A DNA stretch of 64,000 bases from Protostelium mycophagum. Lineage: Eukaryota; Evosea; Variosea; Protosteliida; Protosteliaceae. The stretch is taken from assembly GCA_002081555.1 (NCBI GenBank), contig MZNV01002869.1, positions 1 through 64,000 on the forward strand, given 5' to 3'. The notes below the pieces were generated by a model, which had not been told where the DNA came from, searched no databases, and saw only the letters and a list, made by a program, of their open reading frames with translations. A program made the translations under genes and the position numbers. Positions 48,201-59,588 of this stretch are shown in pieces. Each line of letters begins with the position of its first letter. Position 1 is the first letter of the stretch.

Positions 48201-49928
48201 CTGTTTCCTCCATCATCCAAAAACTTGTGTATATAGATCTCACATTTATTTCAGGTGGACGAATGCGAGTCCAAACTACAACTTCTGGGTGCGATATCCG
48301 TATTGATATCTCAACTAGATGTGAAGATACTTCCTTATGCAAGAAGGATCGCGGAACAGTTACAAGTATTGTGGAATATTTCTGGGTCAAATGAGACCTT
48401 GAATTTATTGAGGTATATTTCATTATTATTTATTTGACATAATACGAATAATAAATTTTTAAAGCTGAGTGTACACAGACAAAGCATAGTACAAACCATC
48501 TCTGCACTCCTCATCGCCGCCTCATCTACATCCTCAGACGGATCTGTGTTCCCAGAACAGCCTCAGATCGTCGGAGATCTCCTCAGATTCTCCGTCCCGA
48601 TCATATACCATTCTACGAACCTTTCCGCAGCAGATTCAGTATATCTCATGGAGGATGGATTGAACTTGTGGCTCAGCGTCATGACAACCGCTCCCGATTT
48701 CATGCCGGAATTAATGCCGATTTTTGCAAATATTCCACCGCTCATCTCGTCATCATCAGAATGGTATAGAACCATAATGAAGATTGTGGAGGAGTATCTC
48801 GTCTTGGGAAGAGCCGAATTTCTGAAGGTGAGTGCAGATTGTGGGTTTGAATAGTTGTAGAATTTATATGTTTCAGATGTACGCGCAGACTTTTGTCACA
48901 ATGGTGGATTCTTTGGTTGGAAATGTGCAAGACGAGGCGATGATGTGGACATTAAAACCCATAGAAATATTATTGCAACTATTTCCACAAGATGGAATAC
49001 AGGTGATTTTGAGACAAAATATATTTTGTCATGGGGACCCACCCCCATATATACCTTTTGCACAAATAAATATTAATTTTTGAAGGTGCTGGATCCAGTT
49101 ATACAGAAGATACTCAGTGGCATTTTGTCGGGAAAGGTAAGAGTGCAATATTTTATTATATTATTATATTGAGGAGAAGGTCATCTATAATATGGAACAT
49201 CTCAGTGGTGAAAACACTCATTCCGAAACAATTGTGATTTTATCCCGCAAGAACAGATTCTGAAATGCACAGGAGTCCGACCTTTTGGTCGTGAATTACC
49301 TGGTGGTATTTGGTAGAATGCTACTGTCATGCCCTGCCGAATTCCTCGCACTCTTCACGAGATTAGATCCCACACAAAAATTGATCACCACATTCCTGGA
49401 CACATGGTTTGAAAAGGTTTCATCCTCTTTTGGCTCAAAGCTGACGATATGAAGATAGAAGACCTCGCGCCGCAACGCATCAGAAAATTGAGTGCTCTGG
49501 CACTGTGCAATTTGTTGGCCACAAACAGGCCCGAACTCTTGGCGTTCACGGGGCAAGTGATCAACATATCAGTCAGAGTCGCACATGACACTCAAGAGGC
49601 ATCATGGATAGAAGAGTGGGTCTCTTGTATCTCTTCAATAGACTTGGCTGACAAGAAAAGGTTGGACGACGATGACATCATTCCGCACGGCAGTAACCTC
49701 GTTAAAAAACAATTGTATAAGAACGATCCAGTCCATCACACAAACATCAAAGATCATCTCGTGAATAAGTTGAACGAGGCCGCAAGTATCAACGGCACAT
49801 CATACCAGCAGGTGAGAGAACAACATCTATTCGCACTGATTGATTTGGAATAGATCATGGCAAGCGTTGATCCCTCCATCATGAAGCATTTTCAGTCATT
49901 GTTAGCAGGAGAGACACCACAACAATAA
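45257..49928 (+). CDS. ipo11: Importin-11 (Kap120-type karyopherin beta)
   Basis: HEAT-repeat nuclear import receptor that works with Ran. The start at 45257 reads MSSPDSFNPSHLPTLLDVLS and the importin-beta N-terminal block follows (ANHRKPAESQLLTWETVPGY, FNAILILKNTINRHWKKRAS, QLALIIGNISRTDYPQFW). A match to the importin-11 branch is seen in GLLSLHHLIKELSTKKLPND. HEAT helices continue across many exons (IARLVVVCQVERPEAFCTML, VYLMEDGLNLWLSVMTTAPD, MWTLKPIEILLQLFPQDGI), then a tail ending MKHFQSLLAGETPQQ at the stop 49926-49928. Length is about 1,000 residues, as expected. Introns are longer than average here (up to about 170 nt). The assignment to importin-11 rather than another karyopherin is likely, not certain. 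Confidence 0.83.
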
Positions 49929-50411
49929 AGAATATGTTAGTTGGGCAACGTATCTTTAGAGGATGAGAGTAAAACTCCGACTGTGTCCTTTGGTGTTTTT
50001 GTGTTGTTCTGTGTCCACATGTGCATGATTCAACACAATCACACCATCAGAGGAGAAGCAAGCAAGCATCTAATTTCCATCATCCATTCATTCTCTTGAT
50101 TGCCAGATAATACAGTATGGAGATATCTGGAGGTATCAACAAATCTGTACAGCTGTCATCAATTTCAACAGTGCCAAAGACCGGCAGAGATCTGCCTCTT
50201 GTTAAATAGAACCTTTTGATAGGTCTGGGCAGATCTTGTTAAATAATAAAAAACAACCAAACTACCGGCATCACTTGACCCTCAGGGTGAACTTATTGCC
50301 AGCCAATGTTGTCTTGTCTATCAAAGAGACTGCAAAAAGAAAGCTTGTCTCTGTACTTTATAGAAAAAAGTGAGTGCGCCAACCAGATACTTTTTTATTT
50401 CTCTCCCACAA
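49929..50411. other. Convergent intergenic region
   Basis: About 480 bp between the stops of importin-11 and dolichol kinase. It contains two near copies of a CTTGTTAAATA word about 40 bp apart (50200-50245). No gene is evident; both 3' UTRs probably lie here. Confidence 0.45.
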
Positions 50412-52601
50412 TCATAATGCCAGCACCAATGTACTATAATAATATAAAGGCAAAAACAAATTATCCACTTGGTCTGACCAGGCCTCCATCAAACATGTCA
50501 TCACAGTGGCCAACATAAAGTTCAGACAGTGGCCTATATTATTCCAAGGCCAGTTGTAGTTGAGTATTGATAATATAAAGAGACAAATGACGCATCCTGT
50601 TGTTGCGCCAAGAGTACCCTCTAATGTCTTCTTTGTCCCAGGCCATCTATCTTTGTCAAAAATCTGAAGAAAAAATATTTGGCATGCTAAACCAACAGAA
50701 AAATGGTTTCTTGCGGATCATAAATTGATCTCTTCGTGCATTCTTTGGGAAACAAAAATTTTGTAGTTGTATACTTTTCTATGATTGATGTAATACCTGT
50801 GAACACCAAACAATGATCCCACAATTGAAGCTAAAGAGTCTCCAACACCAAGAGAAATGAGTCCAGCAAACGGCAACAAGTTCTGTGCGCCTATCATCCG
50901 TTAACTTCTTCTACTCATTAAAAATGCACCTCCAAATGCGAGATCTGAGGCTTGATGTATCCATAGTGGTGAAGCGCATCCCAGGAGCAGATAAGTGTGG
51001 CTCACCACTATATCTCCATTATCTTTCTCGTCGAAGAATCTCTGCATATATTTTCCGCAGCTTGGACCTACTGGTTGTAGATTGGAAAATCTCGCAATCT
51101 CTGCGAGGACAAACAACCCCAATGCGATGCTGTATCCTAACCCCACCAACTCTCTCTGCAAAAAATTATACTCGGAATCTACAACACGATAATTCTACCC
51201 ACGTTGTAGATGATAGTGGGCACAAACAATAGGACTGCGATGAAGTGAAAGTATTTCCTCAGTATAGTCCTCTCCAATCTCATCTTCTGTATGTCTACTA
51301 TGAATAATAGGATGTAAATGATCACGGACCAATACAACAATAACACTGCCATCTTCGGATCACTCATCAAATTGAGCAACCTGGACATGTCAGTAATATA
51401 ATAAAAAATAAATATGATTACCATACTAAAGGGTTTCGATTGATGAGGAGATAAGCCCAAGGTACCAAGAAAAATGCGAAGTACGCTCCAAATAATAAAT
51501 ATAGCCTGATATCTCCGTCCAAGTTTCTCTTCTTTTCATAATGCATTTTGACGAGTATTGGTGAGGTTAAGAATGCGAAAGACAATGCCCCGAGTATCGT
51601 CAGTTCTCCCACTGCGACTCGATCGCTCATCCTGTAATTCTCCTTTATGTCATCAATTTATTTTCATATTTGATTATTGGACTCGTTCGTATTCGAGAAT
51701 ATCAAATTCTACAAACGGCAGTGAGCCAGATTTTTATTTTTGAAGATTTTTGAAGATTTTCTTCTGAAAATTGAAAACTTCGAATATATATATATAATCA
51801 TTAAAATATATATTTAATTTATAAATTAAAAAACAAACAAATCAAAATGAAGAATAGGAGATTTATATGGACTCACATAGATGACATAGAGAGTCCTCTT
51901 ACAGAGGTCAACAAGGGCGATAGAGGTTCCTTGTGATAATACTATTGATTCACCCATAGATAAAGATAAGTATTTACTCCTGCAAATATCCACAAATAAA
52001 CTGCAGCATAAAACTGATCCAGCGACTGCGGCACTGAAGGGATGACCTTTTGTATGTCTTTAAATTAATGTGGGAAGATCAGGTGTACTCACTGTGTCCA
52101 AGAGAGTGACAGACCAGAAATGACAGAGAGGAGAAGAGCAAGACACGCCAGGTGAAGAATCTACCGGTAGGAGCTGACACGAAAGCAAGTATGATATAGA
52201 ACGAGCTAGATACAGCGATGTAGAACATAACTATAGAGTCAGAACAGATCATCGCGAGTGAATTATTACCTATTGCATCAGTTGATCCAAGTTTACATCT
52301 CTGAAGGAGAAATATGAAAGGCAACAGAAAACATCCAAATGACAGACCAGAAGGCTTTCCCTGATATGATCATGGTGTGTAACAGACTCTTCGGGCTTAC
52401 TTGTATTGGAGGATTTGTTTTGAATGACAGATAGTCGGTATATTCACTCAGCATAAAGATTAGCCATAGCGATATAGAGTATAGATTTACACCGATCTGA
52501 TATGTCGTGATGCAAAGAGGGATCAGAAGACTGAACGCCTCCCATGTCTTATTCGGCTTGATCACAGCCGGCGATCCCCCAGACATCCCAAAACCGCTCA
52601 T
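50412..52601 (-). CDS. dolk: Dolichol kinase
   Basis: Multi-span ER membrane enzyme that phosphorylates dolichol with CTP, making the lipid carrier for N-glycosylation and GPI anchors. The start at 52601 reads MSGFGMSGGSPAVIKPNKTW. Many hydrophobic helices follow. The family block appears as LRKYFHFIAVLLFVPTIIYN, then YMQRFFDEKDNGDIVVSHTY leading into LLLGCASPLW, which matches the dolichol kinase pattern FxDEKDxGxxxxxHxYLLLGCAxPLW. Next come GLISLGVGDSFASIVGSLFG and DRWPGTKKTLEGTLGATTGC, the CTP-binding region. The C-terminus is MEAWSDQVDNLFLPLYYYST followed by LVLAL and the stop at 50412-50414. About nine introns. The start lies 99 bp from the divergent redox gene start. Confidence 0.88.
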
Positions 52602-52700
52602 TCTCAGGAAAACACACTGCTACAACGAGTAATTTCTGTGTCCACGTGACCTCTGAAAGATCAACAGAAATCACGACAAACTCCCACATCACGAACACGC

Positions 52701-53719
52701 ATGTTGCAAATACGGAAAACTTATAACATCGCCAGCTCTTCTGCTGCCTCTTTCTGGAGAGGAACCTCTGGTTCAGTTGTACTGCCAGGAGCCACGAGCT
52801 TCAATAGGCCAAAAGACCTCCTTACTTTATACTTGAAGGAGTCATGCCCTTGGTCGAGGTGCTAATCTTTGTCGCGGTCTGTATTCTCTTTAACAACACC
52901 AGAAAAACAAGAGAGGCTTTCAGCATGCTAGATCTGGACGCAAACATCAAGCCCTGTCCTATCGAAGGCACTAAATTTCGTCCAGAGTTGAAAAAGCTTG
53001 GAGGCAAAGAGCAAGTACCATATTTAGTGGTGAGATCGTCACAATCCCTTTCAGAAAATGTGACAAAACCAGGATCCCAATACAAAGAGCCAGATGTATG
53101 AGAGCGCAGACATAATACGTCATGTCTTTAATCACTATGGTCCAGGGGAATCTTCCATTCCCTCTTCAATTCAAGATACAGCCACAACCACCGGTTTATC
53201 GCGAATGGGTAAGCCAGGAATCCATACGTAGTTTCTGATTTATGCTAGCCACGCTCATGAGATCTATGCCTTGGCATGGACTCATCCAGTACAAGGGTGA
53301 TACTGCTACTTCTGCTGCCACATTAATTCCACAAAAGGTAACAATTCAAAAAACAAAAAGTGACACGTTCAGCTCAATCCAAACGAAGAGACAGCTCATG
53401 ACGTAAAACCAAAAATGGCTAAAATACCTGAGAAGACGATACATCTTTGGTCATTTGAAAACAGCCCATATTGTAGAATCGTAAGGGAAGCTTTAGATGT
53501 CCTGGAACTCCCGTACACTGTCCATAACGTGGCAAAGAACAGTCCAAAGAGGAAGATATTTGTCGATATGTCTGGCAAAATGCAGGTAACATTTCTCAAT
53601 CATATAAAAAATGAAGAAGTAAGGTGCCCCATTTAGTGGATGAGAACACTGGAAAGAGGTTGTTTGAATCCCAGGACATAGTCGATTATCTATATCAAAC
53701 TTACCCTCCACAAAAATAA
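52701..53719 (+). CDS. Tandem thioredoxin-fold (GST_N/glutaredoxin-like) protein
   Basis: Two glutaredoxin/GST-N-terminal-like domains in one protein of about 280 residues, a layout known from plant and cyanobacterial proteins. The start at 52701 gives a basic, Ser-rich leader (MLQIRKTYNIASSSAASFWR) that may target an organelle. Domain 1: LTLYLKESCPWSRKTREAFS, then GGKEQVPYLVDPNTKSQMYE (cis-Pro) and SADIIRHVFNHYG. Domain 2: IHLWSFENSPYCRIVREALD, LPYTVHNVAKNSPKRK, VPHLVDENTGKRLFESQDI and VDYLYQTYPPQK, with the stop at 53717-53719. The active sites are complementary half-sites: CPWS in domain 1 and SPYC in domain 2. About five introns. The stop lies 34 bp from the convergent kinase stop. Confidence 0.83.
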
Positions 53720-53753
53720 ATAATCAATCAGATCTCATCATTTATATTTCTCT

Positions 53754-55130
53754 TTATTTCTGAGTGGTTGGGGCAACACTGCCGTGTACAGCCACTGTGC
53801 TGTTTGAGACGTGAGGTACAGCTGCTGCTGGGGGAGCTGGTCTATCTCCATCTCTCTCTCCATTTCTGACCAAGTTCCATTCCCACATTCCGTCACTCTC
53901 AAAACCTTCCCTGTTTACTGTGAGATTTTGTATGTATTTAGATTTTGTATTGCAGGATTTGGTAAGATTCCCCATTTCTCGGTAACGAACACGTTAATTA
54001 CCGAGATTTTTAACGTGGTGCGGGGAATCCGAACAAATCCTGCAATATGTATTTAGAGGACATACTTGGCATACAAGTCCGAGAACATCTTTCTGAGGTA
54101 GGAATAGTCTGGCTTGTCTTCGAACCTCAGTCCTTTGCAGTAATTAAGATATTGTACGAATTCTTGGGGGTGTCCCTTGCAAAGTACTTCCACAGGTGTG
54201 GATATCTTTCTCTCTGTGATGCGGTCGTACTTTTGACGCTTAGTGACTGCCTTCAATCCTTGCCACGGTAAAGATCCTCTGTTAAAATACATTAAAACAT
54301 ATCCAAGTGATTCAAGATCATCGCGGCGACTCTGTTCTGCGGGGATCAGCTCGATGCATATTGTCTTTTAAACATACCAATTCCCAGATGTGCGTTGATG
54401 GAAGCATAACGGGCTGTTCCTGTGAGACTCTTGTGCTCTTTGAATGGAATGTGTGCCTGGGTTCTTGGATCTCGATACCTTGAGAGATTAGTAACATGGT
54501 ATTACAGGGATGATACCTCTTGCCAAGGCCAAAGTCGATAACATAACAGTTATTACCACGCTTTCCCATTCCCATAAGGAAATTATCTGGTTTCAGATCT
54601 CTAAACAATCTTTAAAATCTGGCAACCGAAACACTGTTCATTTTTGTTGGGATCTTAACTCACCTGTGTATGAAGTTTTTAGAATGTATGTATTCTATTC
54701 TCCTCAACATTTGATCCGCTAGCATAAGAACAGTCTTCAAACCGAATCTACCTTAGTTGAGACAAAATCATCAGTAATTTCACATGTACTCACTTTCTTC
54801 CACAGTAATTAAAAAGATCCTCCAAACATGGACCAAGCAGCTCCATAACCATCACGTTGTACTCGCCTTCAACGCCATACCATTTGATGAAAGGGATTCC
54901 GGGGCCACCAGCAATGATCTGAAAAATTAGACCAGAGGCTCTCGAAAGAAATGCCCTACTTTGTATAATTTTGCCTCATAAAATAATTGAGGATGTTTTG
55001 AGCGAGTGGACTCTAACTTCACAGCCACTTCTTCATTGTTTGTGACATTGATACCCAGGTAGATGTCTCCAAAAGAGCCAGAACCAATCTTCCTTCCCAA
55101 TCGATATTTGCTTCCTACACGTAACTCCAT
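53754..55130 (-). CDS. Casein kinase 1 (delta/epsilon-like)
   Basis: Ser/Thr protein kinase. The start at 55130 reads [20 protein letters not shown] with the glycine loop GSGSFG, then VAVKLES (catalytic Lys), [44 protein letters not shown] (DFG) and [19 protein letters not shown], the CK1-specific version of the APE region. [20 protein letters not shown] and PWQGLKA follow as in all CK1 enzymes. After the kinase domain a short tail ([20 protein letters not shown]) replaces the long regulatory tail of animal forms; it ends VAPTTQK at 53754. The last intron uses donor GTATGT just after LYAK and carries a 98-bp inverted repeat. The sequence indicates CK1 but not which paralogue. Confidence 0.92.
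53949..54046. mobile_element. MITE-like inverted repeat in the last CK1 intron
   Basis: Terminal arms ATTGCAGGATTTG (53949-53961) and CAAATCCTGCAAT (54034-54046) are perfect complements. After a 4-nt mismatch pairing resumes (GATTCCCC with GGGGAATC). Inside lies a second stem, CTCGGTAA with TTACCGAG. The 98-bp, non-coding, fully intronic element has the form of a miniature inverted-repeat element, but no second full copy is in the window and target-site duplication is not evident. Confidence 0.5.
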
Positions 55131-55636
55131 TGTACCTCTCTCGGCTCGTGTGCTCGTATGTTTGTTGATTTATAAAAAGAGGAAATCGTCTCGATTTAGA
55201 TCCGGATTTTCGAAAACTGATTCTTGACCATCCCAAATCAACAATTGGCTCGCATCTCACTCAACTGTTCCACACGACGGCCTCATTGCAATATTCTTCA
55301 ACAATCACTTAATGCGGGAACTGGGTGAGTATCCGAACATTTAATGAGATCCTCAACACCAATTCCACAGTGGATCTCAAATTATTGGACAATAAAAGTT
55401 AACTTCTTGAGTTGATTTTATCAACACGTCTTCGCGACCATTGATTATAAAGAGCTGCATCCTCTTACTGCAACTTTAATATTGATTTTAATACACAAAA
55501 TATTGTTGGGGGATTATTCTGGGCGTGTCCAAAGTGTGGGTTTCACTTCTCTTTATACCCTCTTGTTCCTTATCTTGGAAATTACGCCCCACAATATTTC
55601 CACCACATTTTGCAAGGAGGACAATCAAAAGTGGAG
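55131..55636. other. Divergent intergenic region with open upstream frame
   Basis: Holds the CK1 TATA-like element. The reading frame of the transporter N-terminus stays open without an ATG from about 55452 (reading NFNIDFNTQNIVGGLFWACP and on), so further 5' coding exons of the transporter may lie here. No other gene is visible. Confidence 0.4.
55168..55178 (-). promoter_or_regulatory. TATA-like element upstream of CK1
   Basis: The minus strand reads CTTTTTATAAATC about 40-48 bp upstream of the CK1 ATG at 55130. The spacing suits a TATA box with a short leader. Confidence 0.4.
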
Positions 55637-58600
55637 ATGCTGAGGCAGAGCGAAGACTTGGAGGTGGTTTTCAAGAAGGCGATTGGGGCGGTTCATACTA
55701 TAACACCACAGCCCTCCATAGACCCCTCGGCATGGTACTCATACCATTGTGACATGTACATCATTAACACATGATAGGGCGAGAATCAAGCTGAGCCGCT
55801 CTCGAGGTATGTTCCGACAAGCGTTTCTACATTTAGCTTACTCTTTAGAGATCAAAATGAGCGAGGTCCCAATCACAGATGGAGACGAAGGAGAATTACC
55901 AAGATTTAGTAGTAGCATTCCGCCCAGCCCTTTGAAGTGCATGAGGAACGGACAGAAGGCGAAAAGATCATACTCTGAGGCGATGAGAGAACTGAGAACC
56001 ATAGAGGTACAGTTCATGACGTCATATTACGAATCTGAAGACTTTTAGATCGAATCAGAGATCGAAGATCTGGAGAAACAGGAGGTAATCTACAACTGTA
56101 TCTACAACGGTGATATGACCGATTTCAGCATTCAGCACATGAGACACGCATTCCGATACAAAAGGAGGAAGATCCCCCGAGCGAAAACTACGCAAGACGG
56201 GTGGGCACGAATATTTTATTCGGATTCATTGTCTTCATCATTGTCCTGCCAAATGTCTTTGGTTATGCTGGTGTCGTCACACAGCACCCCCGGCTGAGTA
56301 AGTCTTTCTGTGTTATTGTCCTAAAGTTCTGCAGAGAAGTTCTTCCCTGCGGCGATACAGCTGGCTTTGATTTCCAATGTGGCGCATTCTTTAGTCACAG
56401 TGCTTCAGAGCAGCCTCGTGTACACAAATTCAGGCATACAATCAACATCCATACTCTTCCTGGGTGAGTGTGCTCGATGCACATCATCATTGCAACGACA
56501 TTCGTGTAATGTCATGATGACATAATCACGATAATTGTGACGTGATTGTACATAAAACGCCTCAACTCTTTTATCGCACGTGATCTGACTTTAATACAGC
56601 ATTGATGGCCGATATTGTATGTGATAATGTCATACAAGATGATAAATTATTTCCCACGATGTTGTTCATCTTCGCGATGACCTCCCTGATCAACGGGATG
56701 AGCTTCTTAATCATCGGAAAATTGAATCTATTATCCGTGATACAATACGTCCCTTACCCTGTTATGGCAGGATTTAGAGTTGTAGTGGGGATATACATAT
56801 TAGAAGCATGGTGAGTGCATACTCAATTTTCTGTTGATTGAATGTGTATAGCATCACCGTGATGACGGATGTGCCTTTTGAGAGACCTATGGAGCTACTA
56901 GAGATGTTTAATAGCGGTGTGTGGCTCATGGCTTTACCAGGTGATTATTCCCGCCAAAATAGAGATTTAAATATCAAAAGGAGTGGCAGTTGGGTTGATC
57001 ATGACGGTCCTCACATCTGTGTCTAAAAATAGCATGATCGTACCTATATGTCTCACGATATCATATATGGCATTTTGGGCAGTGGTCGGAATACGTGGAG
57101 CAGATATTCAAGCATTGAGAGAAGATAACTTTTTGTTTGAAGAAATGGAATCTGTATCGATATTTGAGGTGAGCATCTTTTCTACAAAAGCACTCCATCT
57201 CTCCCGCATACGGTCGCAAAGCTGCAGAATTCACTAGCATTATAAATGAAATTTAATTCCTCAACTGACGAAGGTGAAGGTGTGGTCGTTCTGGGATTTC
57301 AAAAAGGTTGAATTCGGGATAATACCATCACTACTGCCTAATCTCTTCTTTATGGTGGTCATCAATATGGTCAACACCCGGCTCAATGTTTCCGGCATCG
57401 AAATGTCCATGTCTACAACGGTGGATTCCACGAATGAAATGATGGGGGCGGGGTACTCCAGTGTTTTGGCGGGAATAATGGGGGGATGGTGTGGGTCTCT
57501 GACTTTCACGATGACAAACTTCTGTGGCAAGAGTAAAGTGAATAGAATCACAGGACTCGTATCCGTATTGATAGGTAATCACATGACTTGTCAGTGATTC
57601 TTTGACTCTGCACAGGGATTGCGCTGGTGTTGACCAACTTGCCGATCATTCTCTATATTCCGAAGTTCTTTTTTGGAGCAGCATTGTTTTACATGGGTAT
57701 CGATCTATAGATCTAATCATGGTGATTTGACTTTATTGATTGATATTCAGGAATGGATATGGTCTGGTCTTGGTTGTACAAACCCTTCTTCGTCATACCA
57801 GTATTTGAGTTCTCTTTATTATTGACGACGGGTATGTGAAAGAATGTTCGAAAGGATGTCTAAACATTGTGTAGCTGTGTCTCTTTTAATACTGGGAAAC
57901 AATGTGGGATTACCGGTATCCATCGCCATTGCCGCGGTGTTCTTCGCGTTTCAATACGCACAGATCAACCCCATAAAAAAGGTGAAGAGATTAACTTCAA
58001 ATGTGTAAAAGACGATTATATCTGACTTAATGGAGGTACTGCAAGGAGTACAACTTGTCAGCAAAGTGAAGAGGTCATACACTCAGAGAAAGATCCTTTC
58101 AAAACACACACAAAAGATAGTTTTACTTCAACTTCAAGGTGGAGAAGATCCCTTTTATTCATCTGATATGCTCCAGGATACATTTTTTTCGGCTCGGCAA
58201 TGAGTATATTGAAAGAGATAGAGAGGCTGATGGACCTGAAGAACGACCATTCTTCAGCGACGCAGGATCCCCATAGTTGGGTGTCACGCATCAGAAAAAG
58301 GTTCAACCGCATCTGCCAATTGGTGAATCATTTTTAGAGACCGAAATGTGACGTTTTCAGTTGAAAATTGGGAAACTAGAATATCACAGTGTAGAGGAGC
58401 AAGAATCTCCCGCCAGAGAATCGGATTTGAATTTAGAATTAAGAAAGACGATCAGCAAGTTTATCGACGGGAAAAACGAGAAGACAACAACCAGAGATAT
58501 CTCGTACCTAATTTTAGACTTTGCCAGTGTTTACGGCATGGACTCCTCCGCCACCGCAGAATTTAAAAAGACAATCATGATGTCACGCGCCAATAACATC

Positions 58601-59456
58601 ATGATCATTTTGTCCGGATTACAACCTGCAGTGGAGAATGTCAGTTTAATGTCACTATGACATCATCTGACACGTACAGGTTTTGCGTAAGAACGAAGTG
58701 ATCACGGATAACAACCCAAATATGGTCCTATTTATGGCAAGCTCGAATCTTCATTGTTGTATTTACTGGCAGACAGGGGTTAGATTTGGCTATAGAGTGG
58801 TGCGAAGACAGGATTATCAGGGAGAAGGTGAAGACGGGCGTGCGAGACGAATTATTGGTTCACAAGTATCAACATAGCCCCGCGAACCCACGCAACCTGC
58901 AAGATTTCATCGACTATCAGCCTTCTTTCATATCTATTTTGGTGAAGCATATGCACAAGGGTGTGTCTGTCGAGGATTGCATGCAGCTAGTCAACAAATA
59001 CTTTGTGAAGAGAAAATTGGTCGAGTAAGTGACTTGACACGTCAAATGTGATTGACACATGTCATAGTGGAGAGGCTCTTTACACTTTTGGGGATTTTGG
59101 AACATCGATATACTATTTAAAAGAAGGGCAACTGAACCATTACGCTGTATGTGATGATACGGGTGTCAGCGTCAGACACTTCAAATCAACCAAAGGTATG
59201 AAAGAAAGATATGTAACTAATATTCACGCATTCAGGGACTTTTGTGGGGGAACTCTCCAAGTTCTTGAGGATACCACACGACCTCTCTTGTGAAGCGGAC
59301 GGTGCTTGTACGGTGTACGAGCTGACAAACGAAAACTTCGTAAAGATGCAGGAGGAAGACAGAGCATTGGCTTTTGCGGTATTCACTGCAGTCATTCAAT
59401 CTTTATGCCTCACTTTTCAGATGTACCAATCGAGCACGAGATTGTACGGAAAATAA
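55637..59456 (+). CDS. SulP/SLC26 anion-type transporter with STAS and cNMP-like domains
   Basis: Multi-span transporter like the fungal vacuolar YGR125w/Vsb1 group. I place the start at 55637 (MLRQSEDLEVVFKKAIGAVH) because two normal-sized GT-AG introns (55735-55777 and 55807-55848) join this open stretch in frame to the internal MSEVPITDGDEGELPRFSSS at 55857; the shorter start at 55857 remains possible. Membrane part: VGTNILFGFIVFIIVLPNVF, GKLNLLSVIQYVPYPVMAGF, GAGYSSVLAGIMGGWCGSLT, ILGNNVGLPVSIAIAAVFFA. The STAS domain follows (YLILDFASVYGMDSSATAEF, the DxxxxxxxDSS loop). The C-terminal region is cNMP-binding-like (GEALYTFGDFGTSIYYLKEG, then TFVGELSKFL), but the canonical phosphate-binding Arg is not visible, so nucleotide binding is doubtful. 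The stop is at 59454-59456. Substrate unknown. Confidence 0.87.
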
Positions 59457-59588
59457 ATATATATTGTTGTAGTTCTCATCATCTTACGTAAATCACGTGA
59501 TTTTGTCATCTTTTGGTCACCATTTCCATCCGATCATGCGTTCTGCGGCGGATCACTCGGCCACGAACCATACGCACGATAATTGTCA

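Noticed and set aside
55500-55530. CPKCGF zinc-ribbon-like sequence upstream of the transporter
   Set aside because: It lies in an open frame with no ATG and no second Cys pair; no support as a domain.
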